Below are positions 1 to 10,799 of a stretch of 64,000 nucleotides of DNA, in pieces. Positions within the stretch are counted from its first letter, which is position 1, and each line of letters opens with the position of its first letter. Source of the DNA: Tolypeutes matacus (Eukaryota > Chordata > Mammalia > Cingulata > Chlamyphoridae); assembly GCA_026826555.1 (NCBI GenBank), contig JAKSZT010053764.1, positions 18,671,533 through 18,735,532 of the forward strand, written 5' to 3'. The notes beneath the pieces are model-generated. The model did no database searches. It had not been told where the DNA came from and saw nothing but the letters and a program-made list of their open reading frames with translations. The position numbers and the translations under genes are program-made.

Positions 1-1650
1 TGGTGACAAACTCCTTCAGCTTCTGTTTATCTGGGAATATCTTACTCTTTCCTTCATATTTGAAAGACAGTTTTATATAAAATTCTTGGTTGATACTTTG
101 TTTTCAGCACTTTAAATATGTCATCCCCTTGCCTTATTGCCTCCATGGTTTCCAATGAGAAATCAGCTCTTAATCTTACTGAGGCTTCCTTATGTGTAAC
201 ACATTGCTTCTTTTTTGTGAGTTTCAAAATTCTCTCTTTATCTTTGGCATTTGACAGTTTGATTATAATATGGCACATTGTGGGTCTCTTTCTTGGGTTT
301 ATTCTATTTGGAGTTCATTGAGCTTATTGGATGTATATATATGTCTTTCATTATATTTAGATAGTTTTCAGCCATTATTTCTTTGAGTTTTCTCTCTGCC
401 TCTTTCTTTTCCTTCTGAGACTCCCACAATATGTACATTGATACACTTAATGATGTTTCACAAATTCTTCAGACACCGTTCACTTTCGTTTTTTCTTCTT
501 TTTGCTCCTCAGACTGAATGATTTCCATTGTCTTATCTTAAAGATCCGTGATTCTTCTGCCAGCCCCAATCTGCTATTGAACCCCTTTAGGGAATTTTTA
601 ATTTTTGTCACTGTTGTCTTCAGCTCTGTTTGTTTCCATTTCATAATTTCTATTTCTATATTGATATTCTCTTTGTGTTCATCTATAATTTTCCTGAATT
701 CCTTTTGTTCTTTGTCCATATCTTCCTTAGACTTTTTGAGCATATTTTGAACACTTAAAAAAGATTGTCCGTATGTCCTAGGTGTGAGCCTCTTTCTCTG
801 TGGTTTCTGATGCTTTAATCATCTTTGCCTGGGCCATTGTTTCCTGTTCCTTTGTATGTTTTATAACCTTTTGTTGAAACCTTGACATTTTGATATTTTA
901 ATGTATTATCACTGGAATGTAGATTCTGAGGCATCTGTTTCTTAAACTTGTATCCAGCTAGTGTTATGACAGAGCTTTTCTTGAATGCCAGGAGTTAACA
1001 AAAGAGAGAGAGAGAGAAAAGCGTTTCCAATCTTTGCAGATTGACCTGTGCTAGTACTCTCCTCCAGGCTTATCCATATAATGAGTTTAGAGAATAGCGT
1101 CAGGTTAAAGTATGGGGACCTCCCTCATCTTTTCTGTGCATGGGGCTCATCTTGGGCATAAGCTTTGTCATCCTTGGAATTCTCCTGTTTGCACGGTTCT
1201 AAATGTCTTATCTTCCCTAGGAAATAGGTTCCTTATTATCTTGGACACTGAACTTATGTCCTACAGTTGGGAATCCCTTGCCCCAGGCAGCACAACTTGA
1301 CTGCTTTCTGACAGCTTTCTATAGCAGAGCTCATTGAGCTGCCTTCTACACTTAGGGCAAGTTCTGGGACAATGAGTCCCGCAGGCTACTACTAGACAGA
1401 TTAGGCCAGAGATATATGCTTCCATTATGTACACGGGGGTTACTGTGCCCCCAGCAGAACCAGAACAAGGAATCTGCACTGGGAAAGCAGGCCAGTTCTG
1501 AGCTGGTGAGTGGTGGGGGTGGGGCCAGCCCGGGTGCCAGGAGATCTTACCACTTGTAAGTCTCCTTTTTTTGATTTGGCGCTTGCCATGTTAAAACAAT
1601 CCTTGAACTGATTTCTGGATCTTTGGGAAAGGTATTTCTGCCAGTTCTTG
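1..1650 (-). mobile_element. Old L1 fragment: ORF1 and 5' UTR, antisense
   Basis: The complement encodes broken L1 ORF1 pieces. At 54-278 a frame shows the ORF1 C-terminal domain pattern (RLRADFSLETMEA, then YQPRILY). At 480-743 another shows the coiled-coil segment (IKNSLKGFNSRLGLAEESRI). Sequence from about 760 to 1650 resembles the 5' UTR of older mammalian L1s. Many frame breaks mean it is long dead. The right boundary is approximate and the left end is cut by the window. Confidence 0.8.
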
Positions 1651-1702
1651 CTGGTTGTTCAAAATTTCTGCCCGTACTAAACCTTTTTTTTTTTTTTTTT
1701 TT

Positions 1703-1895
1703 TTTGATGAAATCCTGTTGTAGAGAGTTTAGAGGATGGTTTTGAGGCTAGGAGAAGCCCAAAGTCAAGGCATCAGCAAGGTGATGGTTTTTTTTCCCAA
1801 ACTCTGTAACATTCTAGTGCTGGCTGCTGGTGACTATTGGGGTTTCTTGGCTTGTATCTCTGCCTTGTGTCACATGGCCATGTCCACTCCTTTTA
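1703..1895 (-). mobile_element. MaLR/ERVL-type LTR fragment, antisense
   Basis: The piece matches the reverse of the LTR seen complete at 40989-41857: TTTTGAGGCTAGGAGAAG, a segment about CAAGGCATCAGCAAGG, and GCTGGCTGCTGGTGA near its right. It follows a T23 run at 1682-1705. Both ends are truncated and no target duplication is visible. Confidence 0.6.
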
Positions 1896-1925
1896 GTTTT
1901 TAACCTCCTAGCCACCCTTATTCTG

Positions 1926-2090
1926 AGGGTTCTTCATCAGTAAAATGGAGATCATAATAGTATCAGACACATTGGGTTGTTACATAGATTAATTTATTTA
2001 TGTATTAAAATGTAAAGCATTTAGAAAAGTCCTTGGCATATGTTAAACAATTAATGCTAACTGTATCTGCTATTACCTTTTGTATGTGCT
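1926..2090 (+). repeat. MIR SINE remnant
   Basis: TTCATCAGTAAAATGGAGAT followed by a GGGTTGTTACATAGATTAA-like core and TCCTTGGCATATGTTAAACA follows the MIR core and tail in sense, heavily diverged. Confidence 0.6.
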
Positions 2091-2209
2091 AAGTTTTATC
2101 GTGATGCTTTAGGGTTTTAACTAAAAAAAGAATAAGAAAATATATAATGACCTGAAGTGATGCCAATGTCAAGGTCTAGAAAGAAAATAAGCACAGATTC
2201 AAAGTGAAA

Positions 2210-2330
2210 AAGTCCAGCCCCAAGTCTACTCCTATCACCTTTAGTGAGTCTGTTAACTTCTCTGGGCTTTCCTTTCCTCATTTATAAAATAAGAAGAGTT
2301 AGATTTGTTTTCAGAAGTCCATTTCTAAAA
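2210..2330 (+). repeat. MIR SINE remnant
   Basis: GTCTGTTAACTTCTCTGGGC, then TTTCCTCATTTATAAAATAAG, follows the MIR CORE-SINE pattern in sense. Confidence 0.5.
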
Positions 2331-3431
2331 TTAAATGAGATGATAGAAAAGGTTTGGGAAGAAATTGAAAGAGGTCATGCTGTGACAAAAGATGCTGAGA
2401 GGGGCTAATTTTCTCCTTGAAAGAACTGAACACTCTTTTAGAGTTTTCATAGGAAAAATTAATGTTCAGCATATTGTTCACAGATTTAAATCATGGCGCA
2501 GTATTATTTAAATCATGGTGCAGTATTATTCTTAAGCTACCAATTAAATATTGTCACCCCCCGCCCCCCACCCCAGGAAAGAAAATTAGAAATCTGGCCT
2601 CTGCTCAATAGTAAAGAAATTCATAATTTTTTCTATTCAATATGTATTTAGTAAAGGGGGGCTTCAAGGCCAGGGGGCCGAAGAAACATGATGCAAAATT
2701 TAATCCTGTGTTAGTAAGTCAGGCATGAAAGAACTGAAAAATGTGGTGTGTTGACTTGTGAATGAGGGAAAGTAAAATTTCATGTCTTTGTTTATGAATT
2801 TCCTTTATGTGATAGTGATCTTCCTCATCTTTCAAAATATTAGACATTATTGATATTTGGGTATCTTTCTGTGTAAAAGTTTAATTGTACATTGATTTTA
2901 GAACTATATAATACCACAGGCAGAGAAAATTAATGAACTTGTTCCTTTGGCTAATCAGTTGGTTTTTGGATATACATTAATTTTTTAAAAATTACCAAAC
3001 AGTAAAATATTAATTTGGAAAGGAATTTAGCATTAATAGCCTATAAAAGGGTCTGGAAAGTACAATCCATAATATATTTGCATACAGTTAGGCTTTACCT
3101 TCTGAGAATTAAGAATATCTTCACATAGTTTTGGACCATGATTTATAATAGATGAGGCCTAAGGAAGGTGGATTTCAATAAAATTCAACCTTTGTAGCTT
3201 CAGGATAAGAGGTACTACTAATGGGGACTTTTTAAAAAATGTGAATTAGAAATTTTCTGTATTTATTTGAAAAATGCTCAAAGTTTATAACGACCATATA
3301 AACCTGCATGACATATTATAGGAGTATGCTGGAGTAAGAGATATTCTGCGAGTTGAAAGTTAGTCTCAGTCTAGGATATTAAGAACAAATGTAATAAAGC
3401 AGGTCATGCAAAGAGAACATTTTAAACTTTG

Positions 3432-3453
3432 TTTCTGTTTTGATATATTTCAG
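3432..3453 (+). other. RFX3: 3' splice site of RFX3 start-codon exon
   Basis: A T-rich tract (gtttctgttttgatatattt) is followed by CAG at 3451-3453. The next base begins an exon that reaches the ATG after 8 nt. An alternative AG two bases on (3454-3455) would change only the 5' UTR. Confidence 0.85.
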
Positions 3454-3461
3454 AGACCATC

Positions 3462-3578
3462 ATGCAGACATCAGAGACTGGGTCAGACACAGGTTCAACA
3501 GTGACTTTACAAACATCTGTGGCTAGTCAAGCAGCAGTGCCTACACAGGTGGTACAGCAGGTACCAGTGCAACAACAG
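3462..3578 (+). CDS. RFX3: RFX3 transcription factor, first coding exon (residues 1-39)
   Basis: Regulatory factor X3 is a winged-helix transcription factor that binds X-box promoters and drives ciliogenesis genes in the nucleus. The exon runs 3454-3578. After an 8-nt untranslated lead, ATG opens 39 codons: MQTSETGSDTGSTVTLQTSV, then ASQAAVPTQVVQQVPVQQQ. This matches the RFX3 N-terminus as I know it: a serine/threonine-rich start followed by glutamine/valine repeats of the activation region. The donor GTAAGG begins at 3579 and the exon ends in phase 0. The start has an A at -3, so its context is acceptable, and no other in-frame ATG occurs in the exon. RFX1 and RFX2 have different N-termini, so RFX3 is the best call. 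No frameshift or stop is seen. The DNA-binding domain is encoded by exons beyond the window. Confidence 0.95.
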
Positions 3579-3633
3579 GTAAGGAGCTGCTGTTCTCAAT
3601 GAAGATTCTATTATGTTCAATGTGTTGACTCTT

Positions 3634-3820
3634 TTTTTTTTTTTTTTAAGATTTTATTTATTTATTCATTTATTTATCCCCCCCTTGCTGCTTGTGCTCG
3701 CTGGGTCAGCTAACCACGCCGTGCGGGTGGGCTTGCCTTCACCAGGAGGCCTCGGGAACCGAACCCGGGGCCTCCCATATGGTAAACGGGAGCCCTACTG
3801 ATTGAGCCACAGCTGCTTCC
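3634..3820 (-). mobile_element. DAS-type tRNA-derived SINE, antisense
   Basis: A ~187-bp element flanked by a perfect 16-bp target duplication, caatgtgttgactctt, at 3618-3633 and 3821-3836. On + it begins with the T-run of its tail and ends with GCCACAGCTGCTTCC, the reverse of a tRNA-like head. The Pol III B box reads on the complement near CGGGTTCGGTTCCC. The same family recurs at 13657, 15568, 19683 and 45620 with few differences, so it was active recently. Confidence 0.9.
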
Positions 3821-3839
3821 CAATGTGTTGACTCTTGAG

Positions 3840-4713
3840 CATTGCTGAGTCCAAAGATTATTTGGATTATATTTACCTTCTTCGTTGGGGCCTAGGATAG
3901 CTGTAGTTTTTAGTTCAATTCAGCAAATGTTTCTTGAGCATTTCCTGGATTTGCCTGGTTCCATGCTGGGTTGTAAGGTTACAGAGGTTATATTCATACT
4001 TTAATCCCTATTCTGAAAGAGCCTCCCTTAACTCCTAAAGAGAGTATTTTTTTTCTTACTTGACCACTCTAAGTAGGCTTTCTCTTTCTCTTCCCTCTCC
4101 TTTTACTTTATCACAGCTTCCTATTTCTTTCATATTGAAATGTCAGCAATAATATATTTTATTTGATTGACTTAGAAATACTTAAAGGAGAGTGTCTATG
4201 TACACTTACAGGCAGAGATTTTGCCTTTGTGGTGTTTCAGAAGTGCTTTGTGGGTTACGGTGGCTGAAAGATATTGTTTAATGAAAGTAAAATTACTTAG
4301 AGATCTGGAGATCTGACTCATCCCATTTGAAAAATTGGGAGTGAATTCATCATCAGCTGTTTACTACAGATCTTATTCATGCTCAGGGCATTTGGCTTGT
4401 TTTGGAAAGATACTGAAAGAATAATGCTGCATGTGAATTGTGAACACATTGGCCTGTCATTTCTTCTAAAGAGTAGTGAGAAAATAAGTGAGAAAGTTCA
4501 TATGACATATAGCATTATCTTGAGACTCGAGATTTGCCTGTAATTTCTTGGTATCAAGGAAAATCTTCAACAAATTATACTCTTAAAATTGTAAATAGGT
4601 AGTTAGGAAGAGGGATATCTTCCTAAATGATAGAAAGAGGGACTTAAGGTTTTATTCTTTTCGGGAGATAAGAGTGAGATGGGTATTGGGTGAGTAAGTA
4701 AAGACATCTGAAA
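3840..4713. other. Unremarkable intron sequence
   Basis: I see no gene or clear repeat. A stretch near 3915-4020 (AATGTTTCTTGAGCATTTCC) has the look of an ancient L2/MIR-type remnant, but too little is preserved to name it. Confidence 0.5.
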
Positions 4714-4739
4714 TAATTTTTTTTTTTTTTTTTTTTACC

Positions 4740-5640
4740 TTAGCACATTCTTTTTTCTGACACATACATCCTTCCAACCCCTCATGTTCCTGATACATTA
4801 GCTTGAACTGTATGCAATTCTGAACTACAAAAACATGTTTCAACCTAGTAGTTATGTTTCTTATCCTCCTTATCTTTCCTTTTTACTGTTAAAATGAGTC
4901 TTCCAAAATGTATTAAAATTTTCTGGTATTTATGTGATCACCAGTTTCAAGACTCTGAACATTATTCAGAAAAAGATACCTTTTAAGGAAATGTTAAACT
5001 GTTAAGCTCAGTCTGACTTGATTTTAGTCTCATTTGTGGATAAAGAATGGCCTTGAGAGTGCCTGTCTGTAATATTAGTGTGGTGGAGATAGCTATTCCT
5101 GTCTCTAGAAAGTGACTTGTAAGACACTAACAAGTAAGTAGTACATGGCTGGCCCTCTGTGCTGGACTCTGATTTTTTCTTGTTCCTTTTCCCTTTCTTC
5201 ATTTTCTTCTCTTTTTCTTTCTCAAGTTTTTTCTTTTTATTTAATTTATACACGCATGTAGTGTAAAGAGCCAAATAGGTTAACAAGGGTTTTTGTTTTG
5301 TTTTGTTTTGTAAAAGCAGTCTTCAGCTATCTCCACTCCACAAACCCCTCCTCAGAGGCAACTACTTCAACTTCTCTTAATTCATTATTTTGATATTTTT
5401 CTCCATGTCCTTAAATAGCATACTTATTTCACTGCTTTTTGATTTTTAGTTTTAAGCATTATCTCAGCATGCTTTTCTTTCTGGTTCCTACCATACATGC
5501 ACATACAAACGTACATCCTTCCCATTCCTCATGCTCCTGGCATATTAGGTTGAACTATGTGTAGCTTTTTGATCTACAAAAACAGCAATTTCATATGTTT
5601 TAACCTAGTAGTTATGCTTTAATTTGGTAGATCAATATCC
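4740..5640. repeat. Two diverged copies of a ~105-bp segment with a T-rich repeat between
   Basis: About 4763-4855 and 5511-5617 share ACATCCTTCC, CCCTCATG/CCTCATGCTCCTG, TTGAACTGTATG/TTGAACTATGTG, CTACAAAAACA and TTTTAACCTAGTAGTTATG-like stretches in the same order and orientation. Between them lies T-rich sequence with (TTTTG)n at 5289-5310. They are probably two insertions or a local duplication of an old repeat that I cannot name. Confidence 0.6.
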
Positions 5641-5779
5641 AGTGCTTACATTACCTTGACTATATAAATGCTATTCAAATCTAGCCATGTAGTAAATTTT
5701 GATTATCTCCTTTTCATGCGAAACTTATTTTCCCTGAATTTGATGATTAAATTCTTTCTTAAAGAATTCTCTCTCAGAT

Positions 5780-7680
5780 AAGTATGACCTGGTCCAGTCT
5801 GGATTGGATGCCATCCTGGAACCTCCCTTCACCATCATTCTAGGGATTCCCTTCTTCTCTCTTCTCTCTGTTTCCTGTATCCATGCCTTAACTTTTTTCT
5901 TGATTTATTTCATTGGTTTTAGAGAACCCAACTTCCAATAACTTCCTGAGAAACGGTCAATTTTCAACTCTTGCAAGTCCAAGAGGCAATTTATTCCAAA
6001 TTCACAGTAGTTTGGTAGTTGGCTAGCTATAGAGTTTTGTTTGGATTGGAAAATTATTTTCTCCAGAATTTTGAAGGAGTTGCTCCATTCTAGTTTCTTG
6101 AACAGTCAAAAGCCATTCTGATTTCTGATCCTTTGTATGTGACCTACATGATTTTTTTTCTCCCTGGATGTTTATAGAATATTCTTTTAAATTCCAGTTT
6201 CTCAAAATTTCATGATAATATGCCTTGATTTGGGCCTGTTTTCATACATTGGGCTGGAACCTTAATGGGCCTTTTCCATCTGTTCATTCATATTCTTCAG
6301 TTCTGGCAAATTTTTCTTCAATCTTCTTCATTTATGATTAGCTTTCCTCTGTTTTCTCTGTTCTATCTTTCTGAACGTTTTTGTTTTATTTTTAACTCCA
6401 TCTTTCACCCATCTATTACTTTTTCATTTCTGCTTTCATATTTTTAATTTTTAAGAGCTTTTTAAAAAGTTTCTTATATATTCCTTTTTCTAACATTCTG
6501 TTTTATTTTGTGGTTATATCTTTTTTTTTTTTTTTTTTCCCCTCACTGAAGATTTTTCTTCTTTTCATGTTCTCTTTTCCTTCAAGATGCTTTGTTCTGT
6601 TTGTTTCTTTTTCTCTCTGTCTTTCATATTTAAAGTTTTTCTCAGATGTCTGGTAATCTTTGGGTGTTTATTCATATTTAAAACTGTGCGGATAAAAAGC
6701 TGATTTGAATGCGTGAGTGGGTCTTGACATCAAAATACGGTCATCTAACTGGTCTTTCATATTGGAGCTCCTCTGATTTCTTTGTTTTTCCTCTTGGGCT
6801 GGTCATATTTTTCAAAGAAGACTTGTCCAACTTCCTGCCTGGTGGGTGAAAGTTTGGTTGCCAGTGTTCTGGGAGATGAGTGGGAAAAGAGAGTTGGGTA
6901 TTTCTTGCACTAATTCACTTAATCCCTCTCTCTTCCATATTGTATCACTCATGCTTGGTCATCCTCAGTGCAGAGATGAAACTTCCAAACTTACAAAAAT
7001 CAGGGAAGGCCCTCCTCACTGCATGAGGTTGGTACAGGGGATCTGGGACTCCAATTGCTTTTTAAATAGACTCACTTTTTGTATTAATACATATATGAAC
7101 AGCAAAATTTTTGTTGCTATTGCAAGTGGAAAATCAGTATCACCAGCCATGATAGAAGATTACATACATGTACACACATGCATATACACACATTTCATTC
7201 ATGTCCTCAAAATAATCTCATGTACACCTGGACCACACTTTGGAAAACATTGTACTATGCCATAACACTAACCATCAACCCGGGTATGTATTTTCTAGTC
7301 CTTCAAGTTAGCTCTTTCCTCTGGGACATTCAAGGCAGTTGATACCTTAAGTCCTCTTAACACCACACAAAGCAGGTGAGAACTCTTTATTTCCTTTTTG
7401 TCAGCAACGTGTTTTATTTCCCATAGTTGGTTGGTGTGATATTTGCCTGGAGACTCCTGTTATGTTGTCCTTCCAGGCTTATTGAGAAGGATTTTTTTTC
7501 CCTCTGTCAATTATTGTTTTTTCTTTCTTCTGCGCAACACCCCCCCCACCCGAACAGTGTCTTGTTTGAATCTCCCCGGTGTATTCTAATGGTATCCATG
7601 TAGATATAAATTGTCTGTAACTAAAAAGATTACTGCTATATTAATTTCTTATGGGTGAAACATATATATAGTTTGGTATT
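5780..7680. other. T-rich old-repeat-like sequence, unnamed
   Basis: About 5980-6800 is T-rich and resembles a common mammalian interspersed repeat in antisense (for example CTCCCTGGATGTTTATAGAAT, then a run of TTTAATTTTTAAGAGC). I cannot assign a family. From 6800 to 7680 I see only unique-looking sequence. The 139-codon frame at 6846-7265 has no recognisable domain and looks like chance. Confidence 0.4.
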
Positions 7681-7697
7681 GTTAATGTGCAGATTTC

Positions 7698-7813
7698 TTT
7701 TTTTTGTTTTTTTTTGTTTGTTTGTTTGTTTTTACCAGGAGGTCCTGGGGATCGAACCCGGGTCCCTCCATATGGGAGACGGACGCCCAACCAGTTGAGC
7801 CACATCCGACCCA
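7698..7813 (-). mobile_element. Short DAS-type SINE, antisense
   Basis: A T/GTTT-rich tail is followed by ACCAGGAGGTCCTGGGGAT and ends GAGCCACATCCGACCC, the reverse of a tRNA-like head. Flanks aatgtgcagatttc (7684-7697) and aatgtacagatttc (7814-7827) form a 14-bp duplication with one mismatch. It lacks the GCACGGCGTGG tail region of the 190-bp subfamily. Confidence 0.85.
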
Positions 7814-7829
7814 AATGTACAGATTTCAT

Positions 7830-8682
7830 CTTGAGTTTTCAAACTGTAGTGGAATGCTTCAGAAACTTCCAGCTTTTATCACTGACTCATGTTCAATACT
7901 GAAATTGTGGCACTGATATCAAAGACGGTTATGTTTATGAATTCAACTTTTTATTATGCTCTTGCTTTGGTCATTTTGACTAAATGAGAAGGCCCGTAGC
8001 TATTTTTTTTATGTTAGATCGATTAATATTAAATGTGTTAGAATGTTGAGGAACCAGAAAATTTCAATATCCTAATATTATGTAGCTATGTTTCTTCAAA
8101 GCCCTAAGGGTACTGATTTCACTCTGTAAGCACCAAATAAAATGTCCATTCTTAAATAATTTCAATGATATTTATTTTATATGACCTCAAGAATTAAGTT
8201 TTCACCTCCTTCGACAATATGGTTCAGGAATAGAGAATTCTGAGCAAAGAATCGTAAGTTCTGGTTTATATAATACTTCATCAAAGTTCCTATCTATGTA
8301 ATACTTCATCAAAGTTCCTATCTTATACAATTTTTCATTAGTTCACAAAACACCATAGAGGTTCAGCTTCCAAATACAGATATTTCCCAATTCAATAAAA
8401 TTTATAAAAATATTCAAATTGGATATCTCAATTAGAAACTAAAATTTTGATATTGCCCATCCTATCAACTTTATTTTAAAAAAAGATGTTTTGGACTTAA
8501 GGGTCTCTGTAGAATATGACTAACTGGAAATTGACTGTTCACCCTTCATTCCCAACACTGTCCCCTGCCTTAAGTGATTTGTTAGAGCTTCTTGTAGAAT
8601 ATTTTCCGAGTTAGTCATTTTATGCCAAATCTGAGAGGTCTTTTAACCCTGCTTTCCCTAGAAATTAAATTCCAGGACAATT
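7830..8682. other. Unremarkable intron sequence
   Basis: No gene or named repeat is seen. A 25-bp tandem duplication (TAATACTTCATCAAAGTTCC plus TATCT) occurs at 8271-8295 and 8299-8323. Confidence 0.6.
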
Positions 8683-8700
8683 AAAAATCCAAGAGAGGGG

Positions 8701-8908
8701 AGCAGATATAGCCCAAGTGGTTGTGCACCTGCTTCCTATGTACAAGTTCCTGGGTTTGATCCCCAGTACCTCCTACAAACAAACCAAACAAGCAAATGAA
8801 AAAAAAAACTCATTGGGGAGTGGATGTAGTTCAGTGGTTTAGCACCTGCTTCCTGTGTACGAGGTCCTGGGTTCAATCCCTGGCACTACCTAAAAAAGAA
8901 AAAAAAAG
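8701..8908 (+). mobile_element. Dimeric tRNA-derived SINE
   Basis: Two tRNA-like monomers lie head to tail. The first is near 8698-8780 (AGCAGATATAGCCCAAGTGG ... GGGTTTGATCCCC) and the second near 8815-8892 (GGAGTGGATGTAGTTCAGTG ... GGGTTCAATCCCTGG), each followed by an A-rich tract. One 18-bp duplication with two mismatches (aaaaatccaagagagggg) flanks the pair at 8683-8700 and 8909-8926, so they were inserted as a single unit. Confidence 0.85.
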
Positions 8909-8929
8909 AAAAATCTAGGAGAGGGGAAA

Positions 8930-10640
8930 AAGGAAAATGTCTTCCAACTATTTCGTTCTCTCCCATAGCCAGTCCAAATTAGGTTCTTCTCAAGGTAGAA
9001 CTTAGACAGAAGTCAGAACTTTCATTCCTTGTTTCAGTCTTAGACTCCAGTTTGCAGTGAATACTGCTAACATTGAGAATGATTCCTAAATCATCATGAA
9101 CCAGGGCTCCAATATTTCTTTCTTCCTCTCAAGTTTCCAGTTTTCATTGCCTTTGTAATTAGTCCTCTTCTCTCTACTGTGTCTTCGTTGGAGAAGAGCA
9201 CAAATCCTTTTCCCTCTAGTGATCAAGTATGTTGTCTCTATACTGCTTCTTCTAAATCTATCATCCTAGGTTCAGTGGAGCCCTGGGTTGAGGGGCTTCT
9301 ATTTGAGTTCAAAGAAGTCTTCCTTTTTCATTTCAAACAAATTTCCAACTTCTTTCAAATTCTTTTATTGCCATAAACTGTGGTCTTTACCTTTTCCTGC
9401 CCAGAAACTCAGAGTTTGCTTCTAGTGAGTCTTTAGTAAGTGAGATATTTGAAACCTCTTTTTTTATGTGATAAAATCTCATTTCAAGATTATATTTAGG
9501 AAAGAACATTTGTTTTTATATAAATCCCCTAGCTCTAGCCCTTGACTTTTTGTCCATAATTTGAGTTATTAAAGGATGAAATAGCTACGTGGCTTATATT
9601 TTTTCTTTTCAATCAGATTCAATCCATCAGATATTTAGCTTTTCCACCTAAGTTATGGTACATTCTGCAAAGTGAAAATATTATCTCCATGGTCAAACAG
9701 ATAAATGACATTCTCTTTGGAGAACAGATCCAACCAGAGTGGTCTGTTAAGTTTCAGGTGAAGGGCAATCTTTAAGAAGTTTAAGTTTTAAATGAATTCT
9801 CCCCAATAGATTTATTTATTATGGCTATCTTAAAATGATGCCTCAAGCTTTAGGAAATAGATTTTAGGAATTGATGTTTGATTTAAATACTCCTTAGGTC
9901 CTTATACTCCTTAGACCACAGCTTTAATAGTGGATGGTTTCCTTCCTCACTTCTGTTTGTCATGTTCTTGGTAGGATATCATCACAAACAGAAAGAAACC
10001 ATGATCATTATTAATATTCCCATGAGAAAGTTCCTTTGGTGGAAGCAATCAATAGTGATTTAAAAAAAGATTGCCTTTAGTGTGTTAAACCCATAGAAGA
10101 ATATTCTATTAGATCAAAATTTGATCAGTGACATCTTGAATGAATCTGTTTGCTCGTTTGTGAAGCTAAGCCTGATGTAATGCATTATATTGTTCTTGTC
10201 TTTATTTTCTCTTTCTGTTGAGGGTCAAGAGGCTTGCTTACTGTGCATTGTAGCTTTGATGGACATGAATAGAATTCTTTTCATTTCAGACCATTATCTC
10301 ATATAATCAACTGAAACAAAGACATTTTTCTCTGGTTGGCTCTTATTTGGGACTTCATTCCCATTGGCTTGGTTCCCTTTGGGACAGCGTTCTCATAATT
10401 AAGACTGTAGCAGACATCCTGAAAGACGGGGTTACATTTTTTAATGAATTCTAGTTACATGGTTTTTTAAAACAAAAGATGATGATTTTAGCTCTTGAAG
10501 AACATATTTATTTTTAGAACCAGAAATGCTAATTTTTAGTATCCAATATAAAAATATAAGGTGTTTCAAAGGAACATGCTGATTTACAATGGAAATAAAT
10601 CTTGCTGTGCCAATCCAAGATGAAGGCCCTTTAAGTTGAC
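8930..10640. other. Unremarkable intron sequence
   Basis: No gene or confidently named repeat is seen; the reading frames here are short and featureless. Confidence 0.5.
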
Positions 10641-10654
10641 CATCTCTATTGAGT

Positions 10655-10660
<6 letters not shown>

Positions 10661-10691
<31 letters not shown>
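10661..10691 (+). repeat. Poly(A) tract (~30 nt)
   Basis: A long uninterrupted A run without a recognisable element in front and without an obvious flanking duplication. Confidence 0.8.
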
Positions 10692-10695
<4 letters not shown>

Positions 10696-10799
10696 TCTCC
10701 TATTTACTTAGTTGAGCAGTAATATTCTCTCATTCTCTGTTGAGTGATTTATTTTTATTTTTTAAATTCTCATCTGGAATTTGATTGTTGTGATTTGGT

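Larger units (their letters stand above)
1..3453 (+). other. RFX3: RFX3 intron upstream of the start-codon exon (partial)
   Basis: This is intronic sequence ending in an acceptor site at 3452-3453, just before the exon that carries the RFX3 start codon. Its left end is outside the window, so upstream non-coding exons are not visible. It holds an old antisense L1, a MaLR LTR scrap and two MIR remnants, listed separately. From about 2330 to 3430 I see nothing recognisable except a C-rich tract near 2557-2575 and a 22-bp tandem duplication at 2485-2528. Confidence 0.85.

Noticed and set aside
3720..3760. Functional tRNA gene (tRNA-like head and B box)
   Set aside because: It is a SINE head with a T-rich (reversed A) tail and target duplication, and it cannot fold into an intact cloverleaf.
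6846..7265. 139-codon + frame, one of the longer non-repeat frames
   Set aside because: Composition is random-looking, the start has no context and no domain is visible; intronic chance frames of this length are expected.
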